Source: Pseudomonas hydrolytica (lineage in GTDB: Bacteria > Pseudomonadota > Gammaproteobacteria > Pseudomonadales > Pseudomonadaceae). Taken from it: DNA of 64,000 bases. Positions 28,611 to 37,272 of this stretch are shown here, piece by piece (position 1 is the stretch's first letter; every line of letters starts with the position of its first letter). Where the stretch lies: positions 2,108,001 through 2,172,000 of the forward strand of contig NZ_CP099397.1 of assembly GCF_021495345.1 (NCBI RefSeq). Reading direction: 5' to 3'. Made by a program: the position numbers and the translations under genes. The notes beneath the pieces are model-generated. The model did not search any database. It saw nothing but the letters and a program-made list of their open reading frames with translations, and had not been told where the DNA came from.

Positions 28611-29840
28611 TTACTCGCTCTCGGCCTTGGCCGGCTTGCCCGGCAGCAAGCCGTCGGCACGGAACATCGCCTTGATGCCGCGCAGCGCCTGGCGCGTACG
28701 GTCCTGATTCTCGATCAGGGCGAAGCGCACGTGGTCGTCGCCATAGTCGCCGAAACCCAGCCCGGGCGAGACGCAGACCTTGGCTTCTGCCAGCAGCTTC
28801 TTGGCGAACTCCAGCGAGCCCAGATGGGCGTAGGCCTCGGGAATCTTGGCCCAGATGTACATCGAGGCCTTGGGCTTTTCCACCATCCAGCCGATCTCGT
28901 GCAGGCCCTTGACCAGCAGGTTGCGGCGCTGACGGTACTGCTCGGCGATATCGCGCACGCACTGCTGATCACCTTCCAGCGCCGCGATGGCAGCCACCTG
29001 CAGTGGGGTGAAGGTGCCGTAGTCGTGGTAGCTCTTGATGCGCGCCAGGGCGCTGACCAGCTCGGGATTACCGACCATGAAGCCGATGCGCCAGCCGGCC
29101 ATGTTGTAGCTCTTGGACAGGGTGAAGAACTCCACCGCGATGTCCTTGGCGCCCGGCACCTGCATGATCGACGGTGCCTTCCAGCCGTCGTAGACGATGT
29201 CGGCGTAGGCCAGGTCGTGCACCACCAGTACGTCGTACTGCTTGGCCAGGGTCACCACGCGCTCGAAGAAGTCCAGCTCCACGCACTGCGCGGTGGGGTT
29301 GGACGGGAAGCCGAGGATCATCATCTTCGGCTTGGGAATCGACTCGCGGATAGCGCGTTCCAGTTCGGCGAAGAAGTCCACGCCCGGCACCAGCGGCACG
29401 GAGCGTACCTGGGCGCCGGCGATCACCGCGCCGTAGATATGGATCGGGTAGCTGGGGTTGGGTACCAGCACGGTGTCGCCATGGTCCAGGGTGGCCAGCA
29501 TCAGGTGCGCCAGGCCTTCCTTGGAGCCGATGGTGACGATGGCTTCGCTTTCCGGATCGATCTCCACGTCGTAGCGGTCCTTGTACCAGCGCGAGATGGC
29601 GCGGCGCAGGCGCGGGATGCCGCGGGAGGTGGAGTATCCGTGGGTGTCTTCACGCTGGGCGACCTGCACGAGCTTCTCGACGATGTGCGGCGGGGTCGCA
29701 CCGTCGGGGTTGCCCATGGAGAAGTCGATGATGTCCTCGCCGCGACGGCGCGCGGCCATCTTCAGTTCGGCGGTGATGTTGAAGACGTAGGGGGGGAGAC
29801 GATCGATGCGCGCAAAGCGGCGCTTGGCGTTCTCAGCCAT
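28611..29840 (-). CDS. alaC: Alanine transaminase, AlaC-type PLP aminotransferase
   Basis: This class I/II aminotransferase probably interconverts pyruvate and alanine with glutamate. The 409-aa protein has the family start [19 protein letters not shown], the substrate loop [13 protein letters not shown], and the PLP lysine in [18 protein letters not shown] near residue 241. The C-terminal [19 protein letters not shown] is as in AlaC proteins. The long AlaC-like similarity is recognised from memory; a related aspartate transaminase is possible. It is monocistronic, with its own terminator. Confidence 0.88.
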   Translation of the reverse strand: MAENAKRRFARIDRLPPYVFNITAELKMAARRRGEDIIDFSMGNPDGATPPHIVEKLVQVAQREDTHGYSTSRGIPRLRRAISRWYKDRYDVEIDPESEAIVTIGSKEGLAHLMLATLDHGDTVLVPNPSYPIHIYGAVIAGAQVRSVPLVPGVDFFAELERAIRESIPKPKMMILGFPSNPTAQCVELDFFERVVTLAKQYDVLVVHDLAYADIVYDGWKAPSIMQVPGAKDIAVEFFTLSKSYNMAGWRIGFMVGNPELVSALARIKSYHDYGTFTPLQVAAIAALEGDQQCVRDIAEQYRQRRNLLVKGLHEIGWMVEKPKASMYIWAKIPEAYAHLGSLEFAKKLLAEAKVCVSPGLGFGDYGDDHVRFALIENQDRTRQALRGIKAMFRADGLLPGKPAKAESE

Positions 29841-29943
29841 GATTTCCTCAGGAATACGTAAGCGCCCGGAACCGTCCGAGCGACGTTGGCCACATTTGGC
29901 GGCCTGGCGAGAAGATAAGCGCAGCGGGGGGATTCTGTCGAGC

Positions 29944-29975
29944 GTTGGCTGAGCCCCGCAGGGGGCTCAGCCAAC
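29944..29975. terminator. 14-bp stem hairpin after the alginate lyase gene
   Basis: GTTGGCTGAGCCCC and GGGGCTCAGCCAAC form a perfect 14-bp stem around GCAG, 18 bp past the lyase stop. No T tract is visible on either strand, so termination may be weak or Rho-assisted. Confidence 0.6.
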
Positions 29976-29993
29976 CATCAATCGAGGCTGGCC

Positions 29994-31106
29994 TCAGGGA
30001 TTGATGACGATGGAGAACTTCTTGGAAACGGTGTTGCCGTTGGAGTCGCGAATCTGCGCGGTGAAGTCATCGGGAATCGACGTGGCATTCTGCGGCTCGC
30101 CACTGAGCACGCCGTCGCTGCTCAGGGTCAGGCCGGCCGGCGGGAAGCCGCTGACCAGGCGCCAGGTCGTGCCGCCCACGCCGCCGCGCGATTCCAGCTG
30201 CACGGAGTAGGGGGTGCCAACCGATGCCGGCGGCAATGCGGAGAGCTGGGTGATGTGCAGCCTTGCAGCCGGGTGGCTGGTGGCCAGTCGATAGAACTTG
30301 ACCAGCGCGCCATCTTCGCTGTTGTCGCTGCGGCTGTTGAGGAAGGCGCCTGCCTTGAAGTAGAAGGTGCGGCTGTCCCAGGCGGGGTCCAGCGGAACCT
30401 GCAGGACCTGCGAGCCATTGATGGTAACGGCCACCTCGGCCACGCCGTCACGGTTGCGCGCCATGCCCAGGCGATAGACGAACGCCTGGCCCAGCTGGAT
30501 GCCCTCGGCCAGGTTGTAGCGCTTGGCCTCCTCGGCGCCCTCCGGGCTCTGCTTGACCCTGGCGAAGAGGCGACCGGTCTGGGCATCCATGTCGTACTGG
30601 TAGTACAGGGTGACCAGCGGCATGGCCTCGTAAGCGTGGATCTGGCCAACGGCGATCAGGCCGTTGCCTACCGGCACCTGCAGAACGCGCAGGCGTGCGT
30701 CCAGGTGAGCGCGGCCCTGACTGTCCCAGTTCACCGCATTGGAGCTGGGGTCGATCATCTGCCGCAGTTCGGCGCGGGCATAGTCGGCGCGAGCCGAAAG
30801 GGCGCCGTTGGCGGGGGCCCAGAAAGTCATGGCGCCGTCGGTGTCGGTGCGGAAGTAGGAGGAGGTGTAACCCTGCGGACCGCTGAGCCGGTCGGGATAC
30901 AGGGTCTGAGCGCGGCCCTGGTTGCCTCCTTCCTCGTCCACCGGCAAGGTCAGCGACCAGTTTTCCAGTGCGAAGTTACCGCCGGGAGCCAGCTCCGGGC
31001 GCAGTTCGGCATGGCTGGCGAAACTCAGTAAAGAGCCTGTTACTGCAGCTCCAATCACGGCGGCGTAACTACGCTTGCTAGACGTTGCGACAAGATCGTT
31101 GTTCAT
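29994..31106 (-). CDS. Exported polysaccharide lyase family 7 (alginate lyase) with C-terminal Ig-like domain
   Basis: PL7 enzymes cleave alginate by beta-elimination. The 370-aa protein has an N-terminal export signal (residues about 12-32, ending ASHAE). The PL7 landmarks are RAELR at 111-115, QIH at 155-157 and YFKAGAF at 249-255. These correspond to the catalytic R(S/T)ELR, QIH and YFKxG(V/A)Y blocks. Here Thr/Ser becomes Ala in the first and the last Tyr becomes Phe. Residues about 283-370 look like a putative Ig (He_PIG) domain (LPPASVGTPYSVQLES, GFPPAGLTLSSDGVLSG). ATG 31106 with upstream AGGAAAA was chosen over the start 21 nt earlier. Confidence 0.88.
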   Translation of the reverse strand: MNNDLVATSSKRSYAAVIGAAVTGSLLSFASHAELRPELAPGGNFALENWSLTLPVDEEGGNQGRAQTLYPDRLSGPQGYTSSYFRTDTDGAMTFWAPANGALSARADYARAELRQMIDPSSNAVNWDSQGRAHLDARLRVLQVPVGNGLIAVGQIHAYEAMPLVTLYYQYDMDAQTGRLFARVKQSPEGAEEAKRYNLAEGIQLGQAFVYRLGMARNRDGVAEVAVTINGSQVLQVPLDPAWDSRTFYFKAGAFLNSRSDNSEDGALVKFYRLATSHPAARLHITQLSALPPASVGTPYSVQLESRGGVGGTTWRLVSGFPPAGLTLSSDGVLSGEPQNATSIPDDFTAQIRDSNGNTVSKKFSIVINP

Positions 31107-31344
31107 CGTTGTTTTTCCTGAAGTCATGCTCTAGATGACCGGTCCGTCCGTTGCATCGGCGATGCAGGTTGGACCTGTCCATGGATAGGGTTCGCCGGTG
31201 ATCGATAGCTCCCTGATTCCCGTTGAACCCCAAACATGACCCATGGCTGCGCGGGTGAGTTCAGCCTCGCTTCATCCCTTTGCTCTTTTTTCAGACGATC
31301 GGTTGCTTTGTGATGGCTTCATGGCATCAAAATTGCCGGCATGA

Positions 31345-31923
31345 TCACCCTCCCAGCATGTCGTGCATGGCAATGATCTGTTCGGCCACCTGGATCAGCT
31401 TCTGCTGGCGACTCATGGCCTGCCGGCGCATCAGGGTATAGGCCTCCTCTTCGTTGCAGCTCTTCATTTTCATCAGCAGCCCCTTGGCCAGCTCGACGCG
31501 CTTGCGCTCGGCCAGCTGGGCGTCGCGCGCCTGCAGTTGGGCGCGCAACGCCTGATCGCTCTCGAAGCGGGCCATGGCCACGTCGAGAATCGGCTGCAGG
31601 CGCTGGGCGTGGATGCCCTCGACTATGTAGGCGCTGACACCACTCTGGATCGCCTGGCGCATCACGCCGGGATCGTGCTCGTCGGTGAACATGACGATCG
31701 GGCGCGGCTGGTCACGGCTGACCAGTACCACCTGTTCCATCACGTCACGGCCGGGCGACTCGGTGTCGATCAGGATCACGTCGGGGCGTACGGCCTCCAC
31801 GCGCTCAGGCAGGTCGATGGTCAGCCCGGACTCGTCGATCACCTCGAAGCCGGCTTCGATGAGGGCGGACTTGAGGCGGCCGACCTTCTTCGGGGTGTCG
31901 TTGATCAGCAGGATACGCAGCAT
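31345..31923 (-). CDS. nasT: ANTAR-domain antiterminator NasT (nitrate/nitrite control)
   Basis: NasT is an RNA-binding antitermination protein of the assimilatory nitrate/nitrite system, held inactive by NasS when nitrate is absent. The 192-aa product has an N-terminal response-regulator-like domain (MLRILLINDTPKK) with Asp53 in VILIDTESPG. The C-terminal ANTAR helices follow, about residues 130-186 (QLAERKRVELAKGLLMKMKS, LIQVAEQIIAMH). ATG 31923 was chosen; the upstream in-frame part lies in the nasS tail. It follows nasS by 19 bp. The nasST leader carries an ANTAR-type hairpin, so it may regulate itself. Confidence 0.93.
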   Translation of the reverse strand: MLRILLINDTPKKVGRLKSALIEAGFEVIDESGLTIDLPERVEAVRPDVILIDTESPGRDVMEQVVLVSRDQPRPIVMFTDEHDPGVMRQAIQSGVSAYIVEGIHAQRLQPILDVAMARFESDQALRAQLQARDAQLAERKRVELAKGLLMKMKSCNEEEAYTLMRRQAMSRQQKLIQVAEQIIAMHDMLGG

Positions 31924-31942
31924 CGGTGACTCTCCAGAGCGG

Positions 31943-33154
31943 TTACAGGGCGACGGCGGGGCTGTCGGCCAGGGCGTGGAGGCGAAAGCTGCGGGCGTAG
32001 GCGACAGGGTCGCTGCCATCCCAGCAACTGCCGTCCCGCAGCATGGAACTGCGCATCTCCGCGGGGACGGGGATCTTGAGCGCCTCGGCGGCCTGTCGGT
32101 AGAGATTCAGTTGCTGCACCTGGCGAGCCACGCCCAGGTAGTCGGGGTCGCTGCGCAGCAGGCCCCAGCGCCGAAACTGGGTCATGAACCACATGGCGTC
32201 GGACAGGTAGGGCATGTTCACGGCGCCCTCGCCGTGAAAGCGCAGCGGGTGGGCATCCTGCCAGGCATGCCCCAGGCCATCCTGATACTGGCCGAGAAAG
32301 CGCGGAGTGATGACCGAGGCCGGTGCGTCGACGTAATCGCTGCCGCTGAGCAACTGGGCGGTGCTGCGCTTGTTCTCCTCGCTCTGATCGATGAAGCGCG
32401 CGGCATCGAGCACCGCCATGATCAGTGCGCGAGCGGTATTGGGATTCTGCTCGGCAAACGCGCGCCTGCAGCCCAGCACCTTTTCCGGATGATCCGGCCA
32501 GATCGCCTGGATGGTGGTGACGGTGCAGCCAAGCTGCTCATCGACGGCCTTGGCGGTCCAGGGTTCGCCAACGCAGAAACCGTCGATGCGCTTGGCCACC
32601 AGGTGTTCGATCATCTGCGGCGGTGGCACCACCACGCTGTCCACATCGCGCAGCGGGTGGATGCCCTGGCTGGCCAGCCAGTAGTAAAGCCACATGGCAT
32701 GGGTGCCAGTGGGGAAGGTCTGCGCGAAGGTCAGTCGCGCTTCATTTTGGTGCACATGCTGGTGCAGTGCTTCGCCGCTGGTCACGCCGGCGCTTTGCAG
32801 CGTGTGCGACAGGTTGATGCTCTGGCCGTTCTGGTTCAGCCCCATGAGCACCGCCATGTCGGTTGCCGCGGCGCCACCGAGGCCGAGCTGCACGCCGTAG
32901 ATCAAGCCGTACAGGCTGTGGGCGGCGTCCAGCTCGCCGCTGAGCAGGCGGTCGCGCAGGCCGGCCCAGGAGGCCTGGCGCTGCAGTTTGAGGCTCAGGC
33001 CGTACTTCTCGGCGAAGCCCTGGGTGGCGGCCACTATCACCGAGGCGGAGTCGCTCAGGGCCATGAAGCCGATGTTCAGCGCGCTCTTTTCCGGTGCATC
33101 GCTGCCGCCGACCCAGGCCAGGGCGTCGCCGCGAGGGATATGCTGTTCGCTCAT
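31943..33154 (-). CDS. nasS: Nitrate/nitrite sensor protein NasS (periplasmic-binding-protein fold, cytosolic)
   Basis: NasS resembles the NrtA/CmpA nitrate-binding proteins but has no signal peptide (MSEQHIPRGDALAWVGG), as expected for a cytosolic sensor that binds NasT. The 403-aa protein shows LNIGFMALSDSASVIVAAT at the start, GTHAMWLYYWLASQGI near the middle and DGFCVGEPWTAKAVDE, all typical of this family. It is the first gene of nasS-nasT. Translation from ATG 33154 is preceded by a 70-nt stretch after a perfect intrinsic terminator, so transcription into nasS requires readthrough. No nas structural genes lie within the window. Confidence 0.93.
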   Translation of the reverse strand: MSEQHIPRGDALAWVGGSDAPEKSALNIGFMALSDSASVIVAATQGFAEKYGLSLKLQRQASWAGLRDRLLSGELDAAHSLYGLIYGVQLGLGGAAATDMAVLMGLNQNGQSINLSHTLQSAGVTSGEALHQHVHQNEARLTFAQTFPTGTHAMWLYYWLASQGIHPLRDVDSVVVPPPQMIEHLVAKRIDGFCVGEPWTAKAVDEQLGCTVTTIQAIWPDHPEKVLGCRRAFAEQNPNTARALIMAVLDAARFIDQSEENKRSTAQLLSGSDYVDAPASVITPRFLGQYQDGLGHAWQDAHPLRFHGEGAVNMPYLSDAMWFMTQFRRWGLLRSDPDYLGVARQVQQLNLYRQAAEALKIPVPAEMRSSMLRDGSCWDGSDPVAYARSFRLHALADSPAVAL

Positions 33155-33224
33155 GTCGCTTCCTTCATCCACGCAATGGGTGTCGAGCCGCCGGCTGGCG
33201 TCCGCCTGGCGGCGGAAGGCGCAC

Positions 33225-33278
33225 AAAAAAGGCGTCGTACCGATCACGGCTTTAGAGGCCGAGTTCGAATACGACGCC
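33225..33278 (-). terminator. Leader terminator upstream of nasS
   Basis: On the minus strand GGCGTCGTA (33278-33270) pairs with TACGACGCC (33239-33231), a perfect 9-bp stem with an internal CGGC/GCCG hairpin. Six T follow at 33230-33225. It is located 70 nt before the nasS ATG. A terminator in front of its own operon, rather than behind a gene, is the mark of attenuation. Confidence 0.85.
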
Positions 33279-33286
33279 GTTGTCGT
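33271..33286 (-). promoter_or_regulatory. ANTAR-type antiterminator hairpin overlapping the nasS leader terminator
   Basis: On the minus strand ACGAC-AACGGC-GTCGT is a 5-bp stem with a hexaloop AACGGC. It has A at loop position 1 and G at position 4, the pattern bound by ANTAR proteins. Its 3' arm is shared with the 5' arm of the terminator (33278-33270), so the two structures are mutually exclusive. A weaker upstream partner is AGGC-AGTGA-GCCT (33322-33310), with A1 and G4 but a 5-nt loop. The arrangement fits the known two-hairpin ANTAR mechanism. Confidence 0.7.
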
Positions 33287-33379
33287 TCGGGCCTTATCCG
33301 CCGCCGGAGAGGCTCACTGCCTGGAGAGAAAGCAAGGCATATGCCAGTGCTCAGAACGGTACGCGGTTGGCTGAGGTGT

Positions 33380-33589
33380 TCAGCGTTCCAGCATCTGTTT
33401 CACGTTGCTTTGCGGAATCTGCTGCTTGCGACCTTCGCTGTCGGTGAATTCGAGCATGCCGGTGTCCTTGTCCAGGCGTGGCTTGCCGTCACTGGTCAGC
33501 ATCTGGCCGTCGGTGGTGGTGATGATGTACTCGCTGCTGCAACCGGCCAGGCCGAACAGGCACAGGGCGGCGATGATCCATGGCTTCAT
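33380..33589 (-). CDS. YgdI/YgdR-like small lipoprotein
   Basis: This 69-aa precursor has a lipoprotein signal (MKPWIIAALCLFGLAGCSSE) with lipobox LAGC, so lipidation at Cys17 is expected. The mature part, YIITTTDGQMLTSDGKPRLDKDTG followed by YTDSEGRKQQI-like residues, is the SH3-like YgdI/YgdR fold. The role is unknown in general. It stands between the acnB and nasS transcription units on the same strand. Confidence 0.9.
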   Translation of the reverse strand: MKPWIIAALCLFGLAGCSSEYIITTTDGQMLTSDGKPRLDKDTGMLEFTDSEGRKQQIPQSNVKQMLER

Positions 33590-33695
33590 GACGTGCTCCT
33601 GAATGGTTGTCGGGGGGCTCCCACTTCGAAAGGTAGACGGTGGCGCAACGGCTGCAAGCCGGATGCGGCCGGGGGCTTTGCGCGCATAAAAAAAA

Positions 33696-33714
33696 GCCCC
33701 GCACTAGGCGGGGC
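33696..33714. terminator. Intrinsic terminator of acnB
   Basis: GCCCCGC (33696-33702), loop ACTAG, GCGGGGC (33708-33714). On the minus strand nine consecutive T follow (33695 down), so it ends the acnB transcript strongly. On the plus strand it is followed by TCTTCTTG. Confidence 0.9.
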
Positions 33715-33733
33715 TCTTCTTGCAACGCTGGGA

Positions 33734-36334
33734 TCAGGCCTGAACGACCGGGATCTTGGCGTTGGCCGCGGCTTCACGGAAGTCGGCGATCTGGTCGAAG
33801 CTCAGGTAGCGGTAGATGTCGCCAGCCATGCTGTCGATATCCTTCGCGTAGGCCATGTACTCCTCGACGGTCGGCAGCTTGCCGAGAATCGAAGCGACTG
33901 CCGCCAGTTCGGCGGAGGCCAGGTACACGTTGGCGCCATCGCCCAGACGGTTCGGGAAGTTACGGGTGGAGGTCGAGACCACGGTGGAGTTGGCAGCCAC
34001 ACGTGCCTGGTTACCCATGCACAGCGAGCAGCCCGGCATCTCCATGCGTGCACCGGCCTTGCCGTAGATGCCGTAGTAGCCTTCTTCGGTCAGCTGGTGC
34101 GCGTCCATCTTGGTCGGCGGCGACAGCCACAGACGAGTCGGGATACCGCCCTTGACCTTGTCCAGCAGCTTGCCGGCAGCGCGGAAGTGGCCGATGTTGG
34201 TCATGCACGAACCGATGAACACTTCGTCGATCTTGTCGCCGGCCACGGTGGACAGCAGACGGGCGTCGTCCGGGTCGTTCGGGGCGCACAGGACGGGCTC
34301 CTTGAGCTCGGCCAGGTCGATTTCGATGACTTCGGCGTACTCGGCGTCCTTGTCGGCTTCCATCAGCACCGGGTTGGCCAGCCAGGCTTCCATCGCCTGG
34401 GCACGACGCTCCAGGGTGCGGGCATCGCCGTAGCCTTCGCTGATCATCCAGCGCAGCAGGGTGATGTTGGACTGCAGGTATTCGGCGATGGCCGCTTCCG
34501 GCAGCTTGATGGTGCAACCGGCAGCCGAACGCTCGGCGGAGGCATCGGACAGCTCGAACGCCTGCTCGACGGTCAGGTTGTCCAGACCTTCGATCTCGAG
34601 AATGCGGCCGGAGAAGATATTCTTCTTGCCTTTCTTCTCGACGGTCAGCAGACCTTTCTGGATGGCGTAGTAGGGGATGGCGTGGACCAGGTCACGCAGG
34701 GTGATACCCGGCTGCATCTTGCCCTTGAAGCGCACCAGCACCGATTCCGGCATGTCCAGCGGCATCACGCCGGTGGCGGCGGCGAAGGCCACCAGGCCGG
34801 AGCCGGCCGGGAAGGAAATACCGATCGGGAAGCGGGTGTGCGAGTCGCCACCGGTGCCGACGGTATCCGGCAGCAGCATGCGGTTCAGCCAGCTGTGGAT
34901 GATGCCGTCGCCGGGACGCAGGGATACGCCGCCACGGGTGCGGATGAAATCCGGCAGGGTGTGGTGGGTGGTGACGTCGATCGGCTTCGGATAAGCAGCG
35001 GTGTGGCAGAAGGACTGCATCACCAGGTCGGCGGAGAAGCCCAGGCACGCCAGGTCTTTCAGCTCGTCACGGGTCATCGGGCCAGTGGTGTCCTGGGAGC
35101 CGACGGTGGTCATCTTCGGTTCGCAGTAGGTGCCCGGACGTACGCCTTCGACGCCGCAGGCCTTGCCGACCATCTTCTGTGCCAGGGTGAAGCCCTTGCC
35201 GCTGTCAGCCGGCTGCTCCGGCTTCTTGAACAGGTCGGAGGAGCCCAGGCCGAGCTCGGCGCGCGCCTTCTCGGTCAGGCCGCGGCCGACGATCAGCGGG
35301 ATACGGCCGCCAGCGCGCACTTCGTCGAGCAGCACCGGGGTCTTCAGTTCGAAGGTGGTGATGACTTCGTCGGTGCCGTGCTTGCAGACCTTGCCGGCGT
35401 ACGGGTAGACGTCGATCACGTCGCCCATGTTGATGTTCGACACGTCGAACTCGATCGGCAGGGCACCGGCGTCTTCCATGGTGTTGTAGAAGATCGGGGC
35501 GATCTTGGTGCCGAAGCAGAAGCCGCCAGCGCGCTTGTTCGGAACGTACGGAATGTCGTCGCCGAAGAACCACAGCACCGAGTTGGTGGCGGACTTGCGG
35601 GAAGAACCGGTACCGACCACGTCACCGACGTAGGCGACCGGGAAGCCCTTGGCCTTGATCTCTTCGATCTGCTTCAGCGGGCCGATGGCGCCTTGCTGCT
35701 CCGGCACGATGCCGTCGCGAGCCATTTTCAGCATGGCCAGGGCGTGCAGCGGGATGTCAGGGCGCGACCAGGCGTCCGGGGCAGGGGACAGGTCGTCGGT
35801 GTTGGTTTCGCCAGGCACCTTGAACACGGCCAGGCTGTACTTCTCGGCGATGGCCGGCTTGTTGGTGAACCACTCGCCATCGGCCCAGGACTGCAGCACG
35901 GCCTTGGCATTGGCATTGCCAGCCTTGGCTTTCTCGGCGACGTCGTGGAAGGCGTCGAACATCAGCAGGGTGTGCTTGAGTTGCTCGGCGGCAACGGCGC
36001 CCAGGGTGGCGTCGTCCAGCAGTTCGACCAGGGTGGCGATGTTGTAGCCGCCCTGCATGGTGCCCAGCAGCTCGACGGCGCGTTGCTTGCTGATCAGCGA
36101 GGAAGTGGCTTCGCCCTTGGCGATGGCAGAGAGGAAACCGGCCTTGACGTAGGCAGCTTCGTCCACGCCCGGCGGTACACGGTTGGTGATCAGGTCTACG
36201 AGGAATTCTTCTTCGCCAGCCGGCGGGTTTTTCAGCAGCTCGACCAGGCCTGCGGTTTGTTCGGCGTTCAGCGGCTGGGGCACGATACCCTGAGCGGCAC
36301 GCTCTGCTACGTGTTTGCGATAGGCTTCAAGCAC
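33734..36334 (-). CDS. acnB: Bifunctional aconitate hydratase 2/2-methylisocitrate dehydratase
   Basis: AcnB interconverts citrate and isocitrate through a [4Fe-4S] cluster in the TCA cycle. The 866-aa protein has the usual AcnB domain order with an N-terminal HEAT-like domain. The cluster ligands are seen in SCMTNIGH near residue 711 and [10 protein letters not shown] near residues 768-771, matching the positions in E. coli AcnB. I place the start at GTG 36334 (reading [13 protein letters not shown]) because GAGGG lies about 9 nt upstream. An in-frame ATG at 36349 would add five residues but has no ribosome site. It has a long leader (about 280 nt) with a large inverted repeat. Confidence 0.96.
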   Translation of the reverse strand: MLEAYRKHVAERAAQGIVPQPLNAEQTAGLVELLKNPPAGEEEFLVDLITNRVPPGVDEAAYVKAGFLSAIAKGEATSSLISKQRAVELLGTMQGGYNIATLVELLDDATLGAVAAEQLKHTLLMFDAFHDVAEKAKAGNANAKAVLQSWADGEWFTNKPAIAEKYSLAVFKVPGETNTDDLSPAPDAWSRPDIPLHALAMLKMARDGIVPEQQGAIGPLKQIEEIKAKGFPVAYVGDVVGTGSSRKSATNSVLWFFGDDIPYVPNKRAGGFCFGTKIAPIFYNTMEDAGALPIEFDVSNINMGDVIDVYPYAGKVCKHGTDEVITTFELKTPVLLDEVRAGGRIPLIVGRGLTEKARAELGLGSSDLFKKPEQPADSGKGFTLAQKMVGKACGVEGVRPGTYCEPKMTTVGSQDTTGPMTRDELKDLACLGFSADLVMQSFCHTAAYPKPIDVTTHHTLPDFIRTRGGVSLRPGDGIIHSWLNRMLLPDTVGTGGDSHTRFPIGISFPAGSGLVAFAAATGVMPLDMPESVLVRFKGKMQPGITLRDLVHAIPYYAIQKGLLTVEKKGKKNIFSGRILEIEGLDNLTVEQAFELSDASAERSAAGCTIKLPEAAIAEYLQSNITLLRWMISEGYGDARTLERRAQAMEAWLANPVLMEADKDAEYAEVIEIDLAELKEPVLCAPNDPDDARLLSTVAGDKIDEVFIGSCMTNIGHFRAAGKLLDKVKGGIPTRLWLSPPTKMDAHQLTEEGYYGIYGKAGARMEMPGCSLCMGNQARVAANSTVVSTSTRNFPNRLGDGANVYLASAELAAVASILGKLPTVEEYMAYAKDIDSMAGDIYRYLSFDQIADFREAAANAKIPVVQA

Positions 36335-36449
36335 AGTTATTACCCTCATCAGTGGTCCCAAAGGGTTGTCCGGGACGCGATCCAGAAACCCATGAACCAG
36401 GCGCTTTTCGACTTTATGAGCCAATCAGCCGAGGTTTCACGAGTCTCTT

Positions 36450-36594
36450 GTAGAAGCTGCTTTCAAAGTTTTACGCCGGCAGGACGGTTCTGATGAGGGC
36501 CGACGCAGACGCTCGGGGGGACTCCGAGTGGCTGCGCCGCCATCGTACCTGCAGGATCGACTGTGCTCGTGACGCTTTGAAAACAGCTTCCAAC
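36450..36594. repeat. Long inverted repeat in the acnB leader
   Basis: GTAGAAGCTGCTTTCAAAG (36450-36468) and CTTTGAAAACAGCTTCCAAC (36575-36594) pair as imperfect inverted arms (17 of 19) around about 106 bp. They lie between the predicted acnB promoter and its GTG start, so the mRNA could fold into a long-range stem. Alternatively it is the trace of a small mobile element. The rest of 36335-36737 holds the acnB promoter and no gene. Confidence 0.6.
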
Positions 36595-36622
36595 GGACAT
36601 TGGCGCCGTAAAAGGCGGGCCG

Positions 36623-36651
36623 ATTCTAATGGAAAGCGCGAACAAAGTTAA
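36623..36651 (-). promoter_or_regulatory. Predicted acnB promoter
   Basis: On the minus strand TTAACT (36651-36646), a 17-bp spacer and TAGAAT (36628-36623) form a sigma-70-like promoter. The start would be near 36616, giving a 280-nt leader. Confidence 0.5.
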
Positions 36652-36737
36652 GCCGATGTCCCCGTGTCGACAGGGGTGATCTGCGTTAGACAAAGGGCTA
36701 AGATGCCAGGCCGTTTTGCTGTTTATGTTGTTTCGCC

Positions 36738-37214
36738 ATGTCCAATCAGCGCATCAAGACGCCCTGCGTGGGGCTGTGTTCGACCGTTTACGGCGATGTC
36801 GTGTGCCGCGGTTGCAAGCGCTTCCACCATGAGGTGATCAACTGGAACAGCTACAACGACGAGGAGAAGCGCGCCGTCTGGACGCGTCTGGAAGTGCTGC
36901 TGGTACAGGTGATGACGGCCAAGCTGGAGGTGTTCGACGAGCAGCGTCTGCGCACTCAGCTCGAGCAGCGGCAGATCCGCTTCGTACCGCAACAATCGCC
37001 CTACTGCTGGGCCTATCAGCTGATCGCGCGGGGCGCGCGGGTGATCAACCAGCTGGAAGCCTATGGCATGGTGCTGCTGCCGGAGTTTCGCAACTGGGCG
37101 CTGCCCGAGCTGCGCGATGCCATCGACAGGGAATTCTTCCTGCTCTCCGAGGCGCACTACGAGCGCTACATCGCGCCGAAGTTTCTGCGCGAAGGGCTGG
37201 AGCTGAGGGTTTAG
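36738..37214 (+). CDS. DUF1289 domain protein
   Basis: This 158-aa protein has the DUF1289 cysteine core at its start (TPCVGLCSTVYGDVVCRGCKRF), a likely metal-binding CxxxC...CxxC unit. The family-typical HHEVINWNSYNDEEKRAVW follows. The rest is unrelated sequence with QSPYCWAYQLIARG. Function unknown. It is divergent from acnB. Confidence 0.9.
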   Translation: MSNQRIKTPCVGLCSTVYGDVVCRGCKRFHHEVINWNSYNDEEKRAVWTRLEVLLVQVMTAKLEVFDEQRLRTQLEQRQIRFVPQQSPYCWAYQLIARGARVINQLEAYGMVLLPEFRNWALPELRDAIDREFFLLSEAHYERYIAPKFLREGLELRV

Positions 37215-37224
37215 CCCCTGAAAC

Positions 37225-37256
37225 AAAAATGCCGCTCGATTCAGAGCGGCATTTTT
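37225..37256. terminator. Bidirectional intrinsic terminator
   Basis: AAAAATGCCGCTC, loop GATTCA, GAGCGGCATTTTT: a perfect 13-bp stem with T tracts on both strands, between the convergent DUF1289 and universal stress genes. Confidence 0.95.
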
Positions 37257-37272
37257 CGTTTCGTTCATCGCT

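Noticed and set aside
31685..36493. A plus-strand reading frame of 1602 codons across nasT, nasS, the lipoprotein gene and acnB
   Set aside because: It is antisense to well-supported genes, contains no recognisable domain, and arises from high GC in third codon positions.
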